The notes under the pieces were generated by a model. The model was not told the origin of the DNA. It searched no databases and saw nothing but the letters and a program-made list of their open reading frames with translations. Source: Pomphorhynchus laevis (taxonomy: Eukaryota > Acanthocephala > Palaeacanthocephala > Echinorhynchida > Pomphorhynchidae). Taken from it: a stretch of DNA of 64,000 bases. Positions 1-9,985 of the stretch are shown in pieces. The position numbers and the translations under genes were made by a program. The first letter of the stretch is position 1, and every line of letters begins with the position of its first letter. The DNA lies in contig WNNJ02000516.1 in assembly GCA_012934845.2 (NCBI GenBank), positions 1-64,000 of the forward strand. Reading direction: 5' to 3'.

Positions 1-51
<51 letters not shown>
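1..51. repeat. (AT)n microsatellite
   Basis: Uninterrupted AT dinucleotide run at the window edge; its true length is cut by the edge. Similar runs occur near 41.2 and 49.9 kb. Confidence 0.95.
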
Positions 52-55
<4 letters not shown>

Positions 56-125
56 CGTATGAGATCATGAAGATCGATTGAAATCGGGACTGGTGATCCT
101 TTGATGGATTCTTATTTATGTAATG

Positions 126-337
126 AATAGTTGCTAGGTCACACGAGGTGACTTTCGCATTGAAAACCAGCTACAGAATCCTTCCTTTATGATATCCAAT
201 TCAATACACCCTGACTACTAACGGCTGTGGCAATGTGGCCGTTAGTAGTCAGGGTGTATGGAATTGGATATCATAAAGGAAGGATTCTGTAGCTGGTTTT
301 CAATGCGAAAGTCACCTCGTGTGACCTAGCAACTATT
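126..337. repeat. Near-perfect inverted repeat, 100-bp arms, 12-nt loop
   Basis: The left arm (126-225) is the reverse complement of the right arm (238-337) with about one mismatch, near 203. The loop is 226-237. Outer ends read AATAGTTGCTAGGTC and GACCTAGCAACTATT. Such near-identity over 100 bp implies recent formation or gene conversion. It could be a foldback or MITE-like element, or a template for a long RNA hairpin. No coding potential is seen. Confidence 0.93.
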
Positions 338-364
338 CTATATATAATTAAAGTAAATCAGTCT

Positions 365-1440
365 TAACAAAGAAATTAATACGATGTTTTGTATTTCAAA
401 AGCTTTTGATAGAGTAGATCATGGTCTACTTCTTCAGAAACTTGTGAATACTGGACTCCTAAACATAATGGTTGATTGAATTAGAGAATTTCTTCGTGAT
501 CGTTGCTTTCGAGTATTTGTCGATTGGTCATTGTCTGTGTCTAGAGAATGTCATCTAGGAGTACCCCAAGGTTCAGTTTTGGATCCACTTTTATTCAGCA
601 TTTATGTTAACGATTTGCCTGGGTGCATTCGCTCTCGATCATGTTTGTATGCAGATGACTTAAAAATATGGCGGCCCATTCATTCATGTGAGGATGTTGA
701 TAATTTGCAAACTGACATAGATAATTTGAAGTTGTGGGCGGCGTCTAACAAGCTTGTGATAAATGTTTCGAAATGCAAACACATGCGTATTATTAGTAAT
801 GCTCGCAAGCAACTAACATCTGCTTGTTACAAATATAAGGGCTGTATTGTGGAAAGTGTCGATAGTTACAAAGATTTAGGAGTATGGGTTACCTCTAATT
901 TATCAACCAAAAAGCACACTGATCAAGCTTGTGCGAACTCCAATAAAATGATAGGTATGATTCGACGCGCGTTTGTTCGCGTTAATCCGACTGCTCTTCG
1001 GCCTCTTATTTTAGCACATGTATTGAGTAGACTTTTATATGCAGCTCCGGTTGTATACCCACGTTGGCGTCGCTGCCTTATGAAGACAGACTGAGATCAC
1101 TATGATTTGAGACCGTCGCATTGACTTGTTGGTACATGGATATGTGCCTTGTTTGGCATTTATTTTAACGTCCCCATCACCCTTTTCGAAGTAGGGTTCA
1201 ATTACGTGGTTCAAATGTTCTTCGCGGTCATTCTTTAACTATTCGGAGAAACAGGGTACAGAAATTGGGCGCGATGCAATTTGATAGAAGAATTGTTGAG
1301 TTTTTGAACAACCTTGATGCAGACACCGTTGGATGCAGTTCACTTAGTACTTTTAAAAGAAGACTACGAACAGATCAAGCAATTTTTCGTGTTGCATTTC
1401 CTTATTTTAATAACTAATTAACTTATTTACGAATTTATTG
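365..1440 (+). mobile_element. CR1-like LINE, 5'-truncated, RT to 3' end
   Basis: Reverse transcriptase remnant of a non-LTR retrotransposon. Translation shows SKAFDRVDHG (RT motif A) near 400, GVPQGSVLDPLLFSIYVNDL (motif B) near 557-618 and YADDLKIW (motif C) near 648. A C-terminal tail follows near 1200-1410, including LRGSNVLRGHSLTIRR and SLSTFKRRLRTD, which resembles the end of CR1-group ORF2 proteins. The longest open stretch is 531-1094. A TGA at 477-479 stands where the family has Trp, and the frame is lost again after 1094, so the copy is dead. The 5' half (endonuclease and early RT) is missing, as is usual for LINE insertions. The clade assignment rests on motif style only. Confidence 0.8.
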
Positions 1441-1495
1441 TGAACCAGCTATTTAAGCTAATGCTAGTATGTTGTTGAATGTATTATATAAATAT

Positions 1496-1740
1496 ATATA
1501 GGTATTGCGAAAAATCGCTTGAAACTGTGGTCCAGGAGCCAACACTATCTACGATTGATTTTAAATCCATATGTGCTGCTAAATAACTGGACTTCGATCA
1601 TCAGCTCCATCAGTCTAATGTATCACTCTGAGACGCTCCTAACCACCCAGCAGTCATCGTCAGTCAGATGAAGTGATTAGGATGCGTTTCGACTGCTTTG
1701 TGATAACTAAACTGCTTTATGAGTTTAGTTTAATCCACGA
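1496..1740 (-). repeat. Satellite A single unit, partial
   Basis: About 245 bp closely matching the 391-bp satellite A monomer at 41.6-42.3 kb: the GCGAAAAATCGCTTGAAACTG start, the CATCAGCTCCATCAGTCTAA block and the CGTTTCGACTGC end. Strand is given for the hammerhead-like motif, which lies on the minus strand at about 1624-1696. In that motif GAAAC and CTGACGA are both intact. The unit is isolated and directly abuts a Gypsy fossil. Confidence 0.85.
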
Positions 1741-1744
1741 GATG

Positions 1745-3760
1745 TTCGAATTTAGATATACGTTCGTGTCTTATTACCATTAATTCAGTATATTCAAAAC
1801 GCCAGTTAGGTAGTGAGTGCCCATGAATGCTTTTGCGACGATAAATGATCAGGCGGTCGTGTGGTGTTTCATTGGTCGCAGTAGATATGAGCGTGTGGAT
1901 ACTATTCAATACTTTGCTGTTGTATCTCGAATTGTACGCTGAAATAGTGCTGTTGTCAATATCTTGCTCGTTAAGAAAGTTTTGAACTTGCCTAAACAGG
2001 AAAGACGCATCACGATTGCTGAGTATGTAATCAGGGCATCCGAATATCGAAAAGATCTAAGAGAGGCATAGACACGCCGTGACGGCAGAAACATCTTGAC
2101 AAGCTAAAGCAAAAGGAATATAGAGAATTCATCGACGACTACGAAAATGTATCGATTAGCAGATCGACCAGGTAGAGGCCCCTTAAAGTTGACGAACAGC
2201 CTCTCGAAAGGCTTTGTAGCGCGAATAACGTGATGTTTAACTGACAAAAAATTGTCTTGCAACTATTGCAAGCCATAAAAGTGCTGCACACTCTTTAGAC
2301 GTCGTCCATTGAAAATGCCAGGTTTCTGGATTTTAGGTAATGGACTAGTCGACGAACTCCTGGTTGGCATATTTTTTTGTGAATATGACGAAGATCGCCT
2401 ATCGAATGAATTGAAGCGCACATCCGGAACATAGCATCATCAGAGCAATTAGGTGCACCGAATCTGTATGAAATTGAAAAATCGTGTAAGTTCAAGCTTT
2501 CATCGTTCGATTTTTTCATTTTTAATTTTACCTAGTCGGGAAGATTGAAAAATGAAACAAACAGATTTATGGTCGGTGAGAATTAAGAAATGCTTGCCAA
2601 TTAAGAAGCAACACCATTATTTAAGAGCCTTCACCATAGCATGAGCTTCTTTATCCAATGAGGAGTTCGATCGTTCATGTTTCGATAGTGTTCTTGAAGA
2701 AATACGATGGGTCGTCCATCTCCATTCAGAGTTACAGCGATGCAATCGGTAGAAGCATCTGTGTCTACAGTAAAAGACTAAGCCATATATGTGATAAAGT
2801 GAGGCTTTAGCAATGTCCTGTTTCAGTCCTTCAAACTGCAACACGGCATCAGCGGGCATCGAAAAAATGCACAATACACTTAAGTTTAGTGATCTTGATG
2901 GACACATTCGGAATCCACGAGGAACATTAAGCGAAAAGTTCAGAAGCACGTTTAAGAGTATGTAGATTTGAGGAACCGGCAGGTCGCCCAGAGCTTTAAG
3001 ACGATCGGAATCTGATTGTAATTTGCTTTGAGACACAAGGTATTTGAGAATCTTTATCTCTTTAACAGAAATCGCATTTTGCTGTATTGTAAGTTAAATT
3101 TATCAGACTCACAATCTCGTTAAATTTTGAAAGGTTTTTGTTGCGCAGTTTTTAGAGCGACCACAAATAGTTATATTGTTGAGATAAACGAATGTATCTT
3201 TCAATCAGTGCGAAGTTATTGTATGGCCCATAGCTGGAAGCATGAAACAGCATTGGTTAGACCAAAGGGTCTAACCAGACCCTTTGGAAAAGTCGAACGT
3301 GATGACGTTGACAGGCTTGAGAGTGGACAAGACTAGATCCGACTTATGACCGTCCATGCGTATTCTCACCTGCTGATGATGTTTTATGAACTCAATCCCG
3401 AAGATGGCGTCAGTACATGAAGCAGCCAAAATGTCAAATTTAACATTTTTGTAAACTCGTTCGCGATACGCTTAAGTTACAATCAATTAACCGATAGTGT
3501 ACATGTTGAACTCGTTAGTAGCCATTATAATGCATTTTTTAGCTATTTTGACAATGAGTTTTAAACTATTCGCAGTATCGAAATGCATGAAATTACCATA
3601 GCTCTCAGTATCGAAGAGACATTGAACTTTACGTTGATCAATTAGAATTGTAATGATGACCTTACTTTCTTGGAAATTGTGTGTTACTGCCGAGATTTGT
3701 AATAAGTCATTGAGCCATTTCTCAATAACGAAATTTGGGTAATAAATCATTTATATTTAA
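1745..3760 (-). mobile_element. Ty3/Gypsy LTR retrotransposon fossil, pol region
   Basis: Old, clearly broken Ty3/Gypsy pol on the minus strand. Reading in its own direction: an aspartic protease region (3750-3490), reverse transcriptase traces (about 3480-3000; a PFGLTNA-like stretch and a catalytic YLDD-like block), RT connection and RNase H (3036-2620), integrase zinc-binding region (2519-2295) and integrase core (about 2100-1750). The order protease-RT-RNase H-integrase is the Ty3/Gypsy order. It carries many breaks, and no LTR could be placed at either end. It looks ancient compared with the LINE B copies. Confidence 0.85.
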
Positions 3761-4264
3761 AAATAAATTTATGCGGAACGCAAATATTCTAACGTCAGCA
3801 TAAAGTTTTATCTTATCAAAACCTGATATTACGACTTATTCTCTAGATGTTTTTCAAATCTTTTCAAAAGACTTGTTAGGGCTCATATTGAGTACTCTAA
3901 GCAGAATAATTTTTCAAATGTGAGTTAAATGTACTTGAGTATGCTCTTAATTGTCGTTGTAACTTATGATGTGAATTACGTCTTTTAGCTTGTCGATTAA
4001 TGTTAAATGTTTGAGGCCTCACTATGTTAGACATCAGCTATTTTATTAGACATTATGCCGATATAAAAATCTGCTTAATAACTAAGGCGGAAAGTCCAAA
4101 TGTACAAGATAGTACAGAGAACATCTGATTTTGCTGAGGATCAAACGCTCGGAGTATGATCCCGTATCTTCTGACTCTCACATTAGACTTTGAGAGCTGA
4201 CTTTACTTTTGTTTGTTTCATAAAGAAATTCAAACGTTATAAAAAGAATTGATTATTAAAGTAC
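3761..4264. other. No gene recognised
   Basis: AT-rich intergenic sequence between the Gypsy fossil and the 5' end of LINE A. No open frame with recognisable similarity and no tandem structure was seen. Confidence 0.6.
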
Positions 4265-4270
4265 TTACAT

Positions 4271-4350
4271 TCCAGATTATTCCTGTCAGTTCCAGATTAT
4301 TCCTGTCAGTTCCAGATTATTCCTGTCAGTTCCAGATTATTCCTGTCAGT
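4271..4350 (+). repeat. Four tandem copies of a 20-bp unit in LINE A 5' region
   Basis: CCAGATTATTCCTGTCAGTT is repeated four times without change, 49 bp upstream of the ORF1 start. It is followed by CCGCTCGCTACGCTCGCGG, which itself contains a small palindrome. Tandem 5' monomers often act as promoters in LINEs; that role is inferred here. Confidence 0.95.
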
Positions 4351-4398
4351 TCCGCTCGCTACGCTCGCGGATTGAGCTCAATCTATCGATAAAAGGTT

Positions 4399-5739
4399 AT
4401 GCCTAAAAAAGCGCGATCTCAGATCCCTGTTCCTGATCAACAATCTTCCACATCTAAATGCAATGATGGTTATACCAGCTTTGAAGTTGGATGCGATTCC
4501 AAAGATTGCGATGTATGGACACTTGTTCGTGTTAAAATATCCGACCACTCAGTGTATAAACTTAAACATTTCACTTGCGGTTTTTGTACATCAGTACGAC
4601 TACTACAGTTATCTTGCTCATCTACTCCTGTATCACACACTACCACTCAGACCAATTCTGTTTTAGATGTTTCCCTCGCATCAACACCTGACTTCGCATC
4701 ATATAATCCCATTATTGAACCTACTCTCTCACACACTCCTCGTTCAACTACGTACAAAACTTCCATTAATCTTTCTCATTCTAACAATGCTAACGGCAAA
4801 GCTTTTCATCTCGTACCTCCTCTTTCCTATTCCTCCCCCAATCTAAATAAATCTCAAACTTCTTTATTCTCCTCACGAACTCCTTACTCGACCCCCCCTG
4901 TATCACCTCTCAATAATTTACACCCTTCCATCAAAATCATTTCCAGTAACATTTCCGATCAACTAATTCAACACTCCATTCCTGTCACTCATGCCCCAAC
5001 CTATTTTAATTCTCCTTACTCTACCTCCCACGTAACACTTCCCAATAAGTTACATCCTTCATTTAAAATCATATCCAGTCACATCTCTGATCAACCGATT
5101 CAACACCCCGCTCCTGTCACACTTGCTCCAACCAATATTAATTCTTTATCAAGCACCCCTGTCATTTCCACTTCTATCTGCTCATCTACCTCGACTCCAA
5201 CCAGCTCTGTCCATCCACCACTTCCACGAAATCGTTTTCCTTCGCGCGATCGCTGTATAATCATATCAAACTTAAAGCTTTCCGAATCTGCTTCTCCACA
5301 ATCTCGCCTCGATGATGATGTATCTGCTTTCAGGTCTATCCTAGCAACCATTCTTCCTGATGATAACCCATCACTCTTCAATAATATCGCTCCTATATCC
5401 TTTATTCGTTTAAACAAATCCACTAAATCAAATCATCTCAGTCCTCCACTCTTAAAAATCGTTTTCCGACATAGTTCACATGCCTCTTCGGTACTCTCCC
5501 AACGTTTTAAACTTCTAACCACTTCATCTACTTGCCGTATCTTTCCTGACCGCTCCCCTTCTGATATTGCCCAGCTCAATTTAGCTCGCATTGAAAAACA
5601 TCGACGTGAAACAAACGGCGAGTCATCCTTATCTATACGTAAAATCAACGGAAATTTTCACGTTCTTCACACAAGGCCAAAAATTCGATGGCGTCCCATC
5701 TCTCCCCTTGTCTTCTTCGCTAGTCGATCTCGCTCCTAA
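4399..5739 (+). CDS. LINE A ORF1 protein with PHD-like zinc finger
   Basis: Open frame of 446 residues, starting MPKKARS. Residues about 20-65 hold a Cys/His cluster (GCDSKDCDVW, then KHFTCGFC) resembling the PHD-like fingers of CR1/L2-group ORF1 proteins. These are thought to bind element RNA or nucleic acid. The middle (about 75-290) is a Ser/Thr/Pro-rich low-complexity linker with two related blocks, one with PSIKIISSNISDQLIQHSIP and one with PSFKIISSHISDQPIQHPAP, indicating an internal duplication. The C-terminal third contains RCIIISNLKLSES and a basic tail, a possible RNA-recognition-like region. The ORF overlaps the ORF2 frame by about 150 nt. It is the longest undamaged ORF in the window. 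Confidence 0.8.
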   Translation: MPKKARSQIPVPDQQSSTSKCNDGYTSFEVGCDSKDCDVWTLVRVKISDHSVYKLKHFTCGFCTSVRLLQLSCSSTPVSHTTTQTNSVLDVSLASTPDFASYNPIIEPTLSHTPRSTTYKTSINLSHSNNANGKAFHLVPPLSYSSPNLNKSQTSLFSSRTPYSTPPVSPLNNLHPSIKIISSNISDQLIQHSIPVTHAPTYFNSPYSTSHVTLPNKLHPSFKIISSHISDQPIQHPAPVTLAPTNINSLSSTPVISTSICSSTSTPTSSVHPPLPRNRFPSRDRCIIISNLKLSESASPQSRLDDDVSAFRSILATILPDDNPSLFNNIAPISFIRLNKSTKSNHLSPPLLKIVFRHSSHASSVLSQRFKLLTTSSTCRIFPDRSPSDIAQLNLARIEKHRRETNGESSLSIRKINGNFHVLHTRPKIRWRPISPLVFFASRSRS

Positions 5740-5742
5740 GCA

Positions 5743-8580
5743 TACTTTTCGTCTTAGTCTATTCAATACTCGCTCCATTCTTCATAAAGCTGATATGCTT
5801 CTCGATATCTTCGATCAATTATCTATCGATATTCTCTGCATTACCGAATCCTGGCACACTGACTCCAACGATCTTGCTATTCGTCGTCTATGTCGCTCTG
5901 GTTGTTCTCTAGTTGAATCAGCTCGTCAAATTACATCTCATACATCTACTGCGTCTAACCATGGCGGTATTGTTGCCATTGCTCGTCACCCAATGTCTTT
6001 ACGTAAAATCAACGTTAACATCCGTTACACCTCGTTCGAATTACTCATATGCAGATTATCAACGCCTTTCTCTCTGGAACTTGTGATTGTATACCGTCCA
6101 GGTTCAGTTGCCCCATCACGTATCTTCTTTAACGACCTTGCAGATCTAATGTCTCACTGTTCATTGTCTTATACTCCTTCTTTTGTTCTCGGTGACTTTA
6201 ACATTCGTCTTGATCGCCCGTCTGACTCTGACTCTATCACTTTAACTAATCTTTTTTCTGATTTTAACTATAAATTACTTTCAACAAGCCCAACTCATAT
6301 TCTCGGCGGTGCTCTCGACATCATTGCTGTTCCTAACTGCTTCAATGACTATACCTCCTTGTCAATTACTGATCCTGGTTTGTCCGATCATTTCCTTGTC
6401 ACTCTTACTCTTACTCGTCCCCATCCTCCTTCTCCGCCTTTACCATTATCTACACCAAGTCGACCATGGAAGCTTCTCGATATCCCTATTCTCTGCACAG
6501 CCTTACTCAATTCTTCACTCTTTTCACTTCCTCTTAACTATCTCTCTCCCGATGATCTCTGCATTCTGTTTGATTCTGAACTTACGTCGATCCTCAATAA
6601 CCTTCTACCTAGTCGACTTCGACGTTCCCAGCGCTTGCGCCATGCTCCCTGGTTCGATTCTGACTGTAGTCTTTCTAAGCGTCGACTCCGTCACTCTTTT
6701 TGTATGTATAAACGCTTTCTTAAACGTTCACCCAACTCACTCCCTCCAAATCTTCGTGATTCCTACTTTTCTCAACGCCGTTCACATCTCATTCTTATAC
6801 GTACTAAACGTACTCTCTTTTGGCGAAATCAACTCAAGTCATCTTCCAACTCGAAATCTCATTGGAAAATCTTAAACTCAATTCTTTCACGATCATCTAC
6901 CCTTGTAATATAAATCCTGATGAATTTTCTTCTTATCTACAAACTAAGCTATCTAATTTACTTTTCCTACTACCCATAGCCCCCTTGTACCCACTCTTAT
7001 CTTTAAATACTTCCCTCCCAGAACTATTCCACCTTCTTCCCGTTTCGTCTGATGAAGTTTCTTCGGTTCTGCTGTCATTACCTAATAAAACCTCTCCTTC
7101 TGACCCAATTCCCACTCACTTACTTAAAAATATCTGCACTTTTATCTTACCCTTCCTAACCACATTGTTCAACTCGTCCATCCGTAGCTGTACATTTCCT
7201 TCCATCTGGAAATGCGCCACTGTTCGTCCTATCATCAAAAAGCAATCTCTCGACTCTTCACTACCATCTTCGTACCGTCCAATCTCACTTCTCCCAACCC
7301 TCTCTAAACTCCTTGAGCGTCTCGTTCTTAAGCAAGTTAATACATATCTCTATTCCTCTAACTTATTTCCTCCCTTCCAAGCCGCTTTTCGCTCTAATTA
7401 CTCTACCGAAATTGCATGTCTTAAAGTTTATAACGACTTACTCATATCGCGCGATCATAAATTATGTAGTGTCATAGTTTCTCTTGATCTATCGTCTGCT
7501 TTTGACATCGTCGATCACTCGATTCTTCTCCATCGCCTTCGTCATGATTATGGTTTCTTTTTACCCACTGTATCATGGTTTTCTTCATATCTATCAAACC
7601 GTATATTTCGCGTATATTCTAACTCTTCTCTCTCCCACCCTTCGTCCATTCCGTCCGGTGTTCCACAAGGCTCCGTATTAGGCCCTATACTTTTCTCTCT
7701 TCTTCTTAGTGATTTGTCTTCGATTTCTCAGAAAATTTAACTTCCATGTTATGCAATATGCTGATGACATTCTCATCTATGCTCATGCACCTGTTTATCG
7801 TATTCACGATCTTAGTGTTTCCGCTTCGGACTGTCTTGTCTCAATTTCCAATCATCTTTCTTCCCTTCGCCTTTCCCTGAATCCTGATAAGTCCAAAATT
7901 ATGTGGATCCTACCTCGACGCCTCGGCTTCGAACCTCCATCCGTATCATTAAATTCTACAATTCTTCCTATCGTTGATAATCTCGTTTTCCTAGGCTTCC
8001 ATTTTGACAACCGACTTTCACTTAAACCTTTCGTTAGATTAAAGTACGCTTATCTACCTTGATACTCCGCAACCTCCGTCAAGTTCGTAGATTGATCGAT
8101 TTCCCTTCTTGTATGACTCTCATATCATCTCTCCTTTTTTCTAGACTCGATTATTGTCTTAGTCTATTTTCCAACTCACCTAATCCACTCTTCTTCCTTT
8201 ACAACGCATCATCAACGCTGCCGTCCGAGTTCTCCTCCGTCTTCGTCGTTTTGATCATACATCCTACCATCTTGTTTCTCTTGATTGGCCTACCATTTAT
8301 TGTCGTGTTCAAATTCGTCTTCTTATCGTTGCTTTCCGCCTTGTAACTTTTCATATCCCTTCATTTCTCAACCTTCTTTTTCTTGATAATTCTCGTCCTG
8401 TTTACTGTTCCTTGCGTTCCTGTAATTCCCTTCTTTTACATGTCCCAAACTACTCTACCTCCTTTGGACTCCGCTCTTCCTGGTGGCTGCTCCTCTATCG
8501 TGGAATCATCTGCCCATTCATATACGCCAATCAACTTCCCTGCTGTGCTTCAAACGACAAATCCGATCCCATTTTAACAA
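5743..8580 (+). pseudogene. LINE A ORF2: APE endonuclease plus reverse transcriptase, broken
   Basis: Domains in order. The APE-type endonuclease spans about 5750-6420: LFNTRSILHKA, CITESWHTDS, VYRPGS, the GDFNIRLD catalytic block, GGALDII and the terminal SDH in GLSDHF. RT follows: SSYRPISLLPTLSKLLERL, SLDLSSAFDIVDH (motif A), SGVPQGSVLGPILFSLLL (B), MQYADDILIYAHAP (C, 7757-7790), LNPDKSKIMW (D) and FLGFHFD (E). The frame opens at 5591 inside ORF1, but homology starts only after the ORF1 stop, so ORF2 is probably reached by reinitiation or by the overlap. Frame changes lie near 6,900 and 7,730 and at about two points after 8,040. All catalytic residues are still readable, so the copy decayed recently. 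Confidence 0.82.
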
Positions 8581-8665
8581 TTTATCTGCTTGACATTTTC
8601 ATTTTTGTTTGTGGACTTGTAAGCGTACAGCTTGTACGCATTTGCCACATTAAATAAATTTGTAT

Positions 8666-9257
8666 TAAATGAGCTTATCCGAATCGTTTGATGTTATGGA
8701 GCTGTTTGAGCATTACCCTCATGAATAACTTTCTCATTTTTGCTTCCTTTTTCTTTTTTTTTACGGAACCAGCAAAATGGCCCAATTTGTTAATAATATT
8801 AATAATATGCGATTGCATGTTGTCATACACTTAACAATTTGTGCAGAATATATTTAAGCAAAATATCTCCATTAGAAAGATGTTATTATGAGTCAAATGG
8901 TGACCAGATCTTACTAGTACCTTGATATTTTCATTGCTCGACATTAACTTCTTATTAATTACAAAAACGTGTGTAATTGCCATTTTATTATATGTTTGCT
9001 CTGGTAAGTTTTTTACATCAACGAAGAAACTACCAAACTTAGCAGTAGTTTGATATGGTGAAATAAGAATCTAATAAAAAACATATTTTTCAAGGAATTC
9101 AAGATAAAAAATGCTGAATGTTTTCATCTCACCACTTTGTGCAAAGGTGGGACCGAAGAATACTAGTTACTTTAATTATTTGTTTAAAGGAAAACCATAG
9201 TATCTTTGACGCTTCTTGAAAAGACTGTGTCGACCAGTAAACATTTATGTAAAGTAA
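8666..9257. other. No gene recognised
   Basis: AT-rich sequence between LINE A and the PLE tail. No recognisable frame or repeat was found. Confidence 0.55.
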
Positions 9258-9293
9258 TAACACAAGAAAATAAAAGTTTATTTTCTTGTGTTA
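9258..9293. repeat. Perfect 17-bp-arm hairpin at PLE tail boundary
   Basis: TAACACAAGAAAATAAA (9258-9274), a 2-nt spacer, then its exact reverse complement (9277-9293). It sits exactly where the PLE tail begins. It may have formed by snap-back synthesis during insertion of a truncated PLE (inference). Confidence 0.85.
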
Positions 9294-9775
9294 AAAAAAT
9301 AACATCAAGCAGAAAATAGTAAAAAATATAAATCAACACAATAATATAAAAAATAAATTTAAACTCTAAAGTGGCAAATTTTTATGGATGGATAATAAAT
9401 AATATACTTTGTATTAGAATAAGATACTAGATAGTTATTTCAGAGGAAATACATCATTAGCATGTATTTGGCCCCGCTGCTATGTTGGTAGAGGAGTTAG
9501 GGGCCGAAACCTGATAGCATAGCAGTTCCTCCTGATGACCTCTAATCCTTATTCTGATACAACGTCTGTTATTTATTAGTCAATTCATAAAAATGACGTT
9601 TATTTTAAATTTTATTTTTTATTTTTTATTTTTTTAACTTGATTTAAATTATAGAAAATCTAAAAACAATTATTAATTTTATTATTTAATTATTAAAATT
9701 TTGATTTAGCATTATTGTTTTGTTTATTTTATAATTATATAATAATACGTAGACTCAGTTAGCTGATTTAATTTA
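9291..9775 (+). mobile_element. Penelope-like element 3' tail (PLE-1 family)
   Basis: About 485 bp matching, in the opposite orientation, the 3' part of the PLE at 23.2-23.7 kb. It holds the last codons of the PLE ORF, then the hammerhead-like block (9470-9545), then an AT-rich 3' UTR ending TACGTAGACTCAGTTAGCTGATTT. Shorter versions of the same tail recur at 42.5/44.2, 45.2 and 47.1 kb, always with the same terminal GACTCAGTTAGCTGATTT and variable 5' truncation. That is typical of target-primed insertion. Confidence 0.85.
9470..9545 (+). ncRNA. Hammerhead-like ribozyme motif, order C-A-B (PLE tail)
   Basis: Core pieces: TA before the predicted cut (9489-9490), GAAA (9506-9509) and CTGATGA (9532-9538). 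Helices: stem III CTGCTATG (9477-9484) with CATAGCAG (9518-9525); stem I GAGGA (9491-9495) with TCCTC (9527-9531); stem II TTAGGGG (9497-9503) with CCTCTAA (9539-9545), one wobble. An extra outer pair, GGCCCC (9470-9475) with GGGGCC (9500-9505), is possible and competes with stem II. Two extra C residues separate stem II from GAAA, so this is the least canonical of the five families. PLEs are known to carry hammerheads, which supports the call; activity is unproven. Confidence 0.55.
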
Positions 9776-9985
9776 TTTTACTATATTCGATTATTCACGT
9801 GAATAATCGATTTATAACAGAATAAGAAACTTTGAATTTTGGAATAGGATCAATAAAATACTATTTTGTTTTATATTACGATAGCTGCTGCTAGCATCAT
9901 CAGAAACAGAAATACGAAATAGAAATAAATATAAAAAAGATACAGGAAAAATAAAAAATACAGAAATATAAAAACTGTATAGAAA
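9776..9985. other. AT-rich spacer, no gene
   Basis: AT-rich sequence between the PLE tail and the 3' end of LINE B copy 1. Nothing recognised. Confidence 0.5.

Larger units (their letters stand above)
4265..8665 (+). mobile_element. LINE family A, nearly full length (CR1/L2-like, two ORFs)
   Basis: The most complete LINE A copy. Parts in order: a 5' region with four copies of a 20-bp repeat, ORF1 (4399-5739), ORF2 with APE-type endonuclease and RT (about 5743-8580, frame-broken), and a short 3' UTR ending TTTGCCACATTAAATAAA. Two further copies of the same family lie at 42.6-44.1 kb and 63.2-63.9 kb, and a short tail lies at 62.8 kb. The shared 3' end carries a TTTG(C/A)CAC motif and a short AT-rich tail rather than long poly(A), as in CR1/L2-group elements. 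About four frame breaks in ORF2 make this copy inactive, while ORF1 is still open. Confidence 0.85.

Noticed and set aside
5100-5648. Minus-strand ORFs opposite LINE A ORF1
   Set aside because: Shadow frames of a well-supported plus-strand ORF with a zinc finger.
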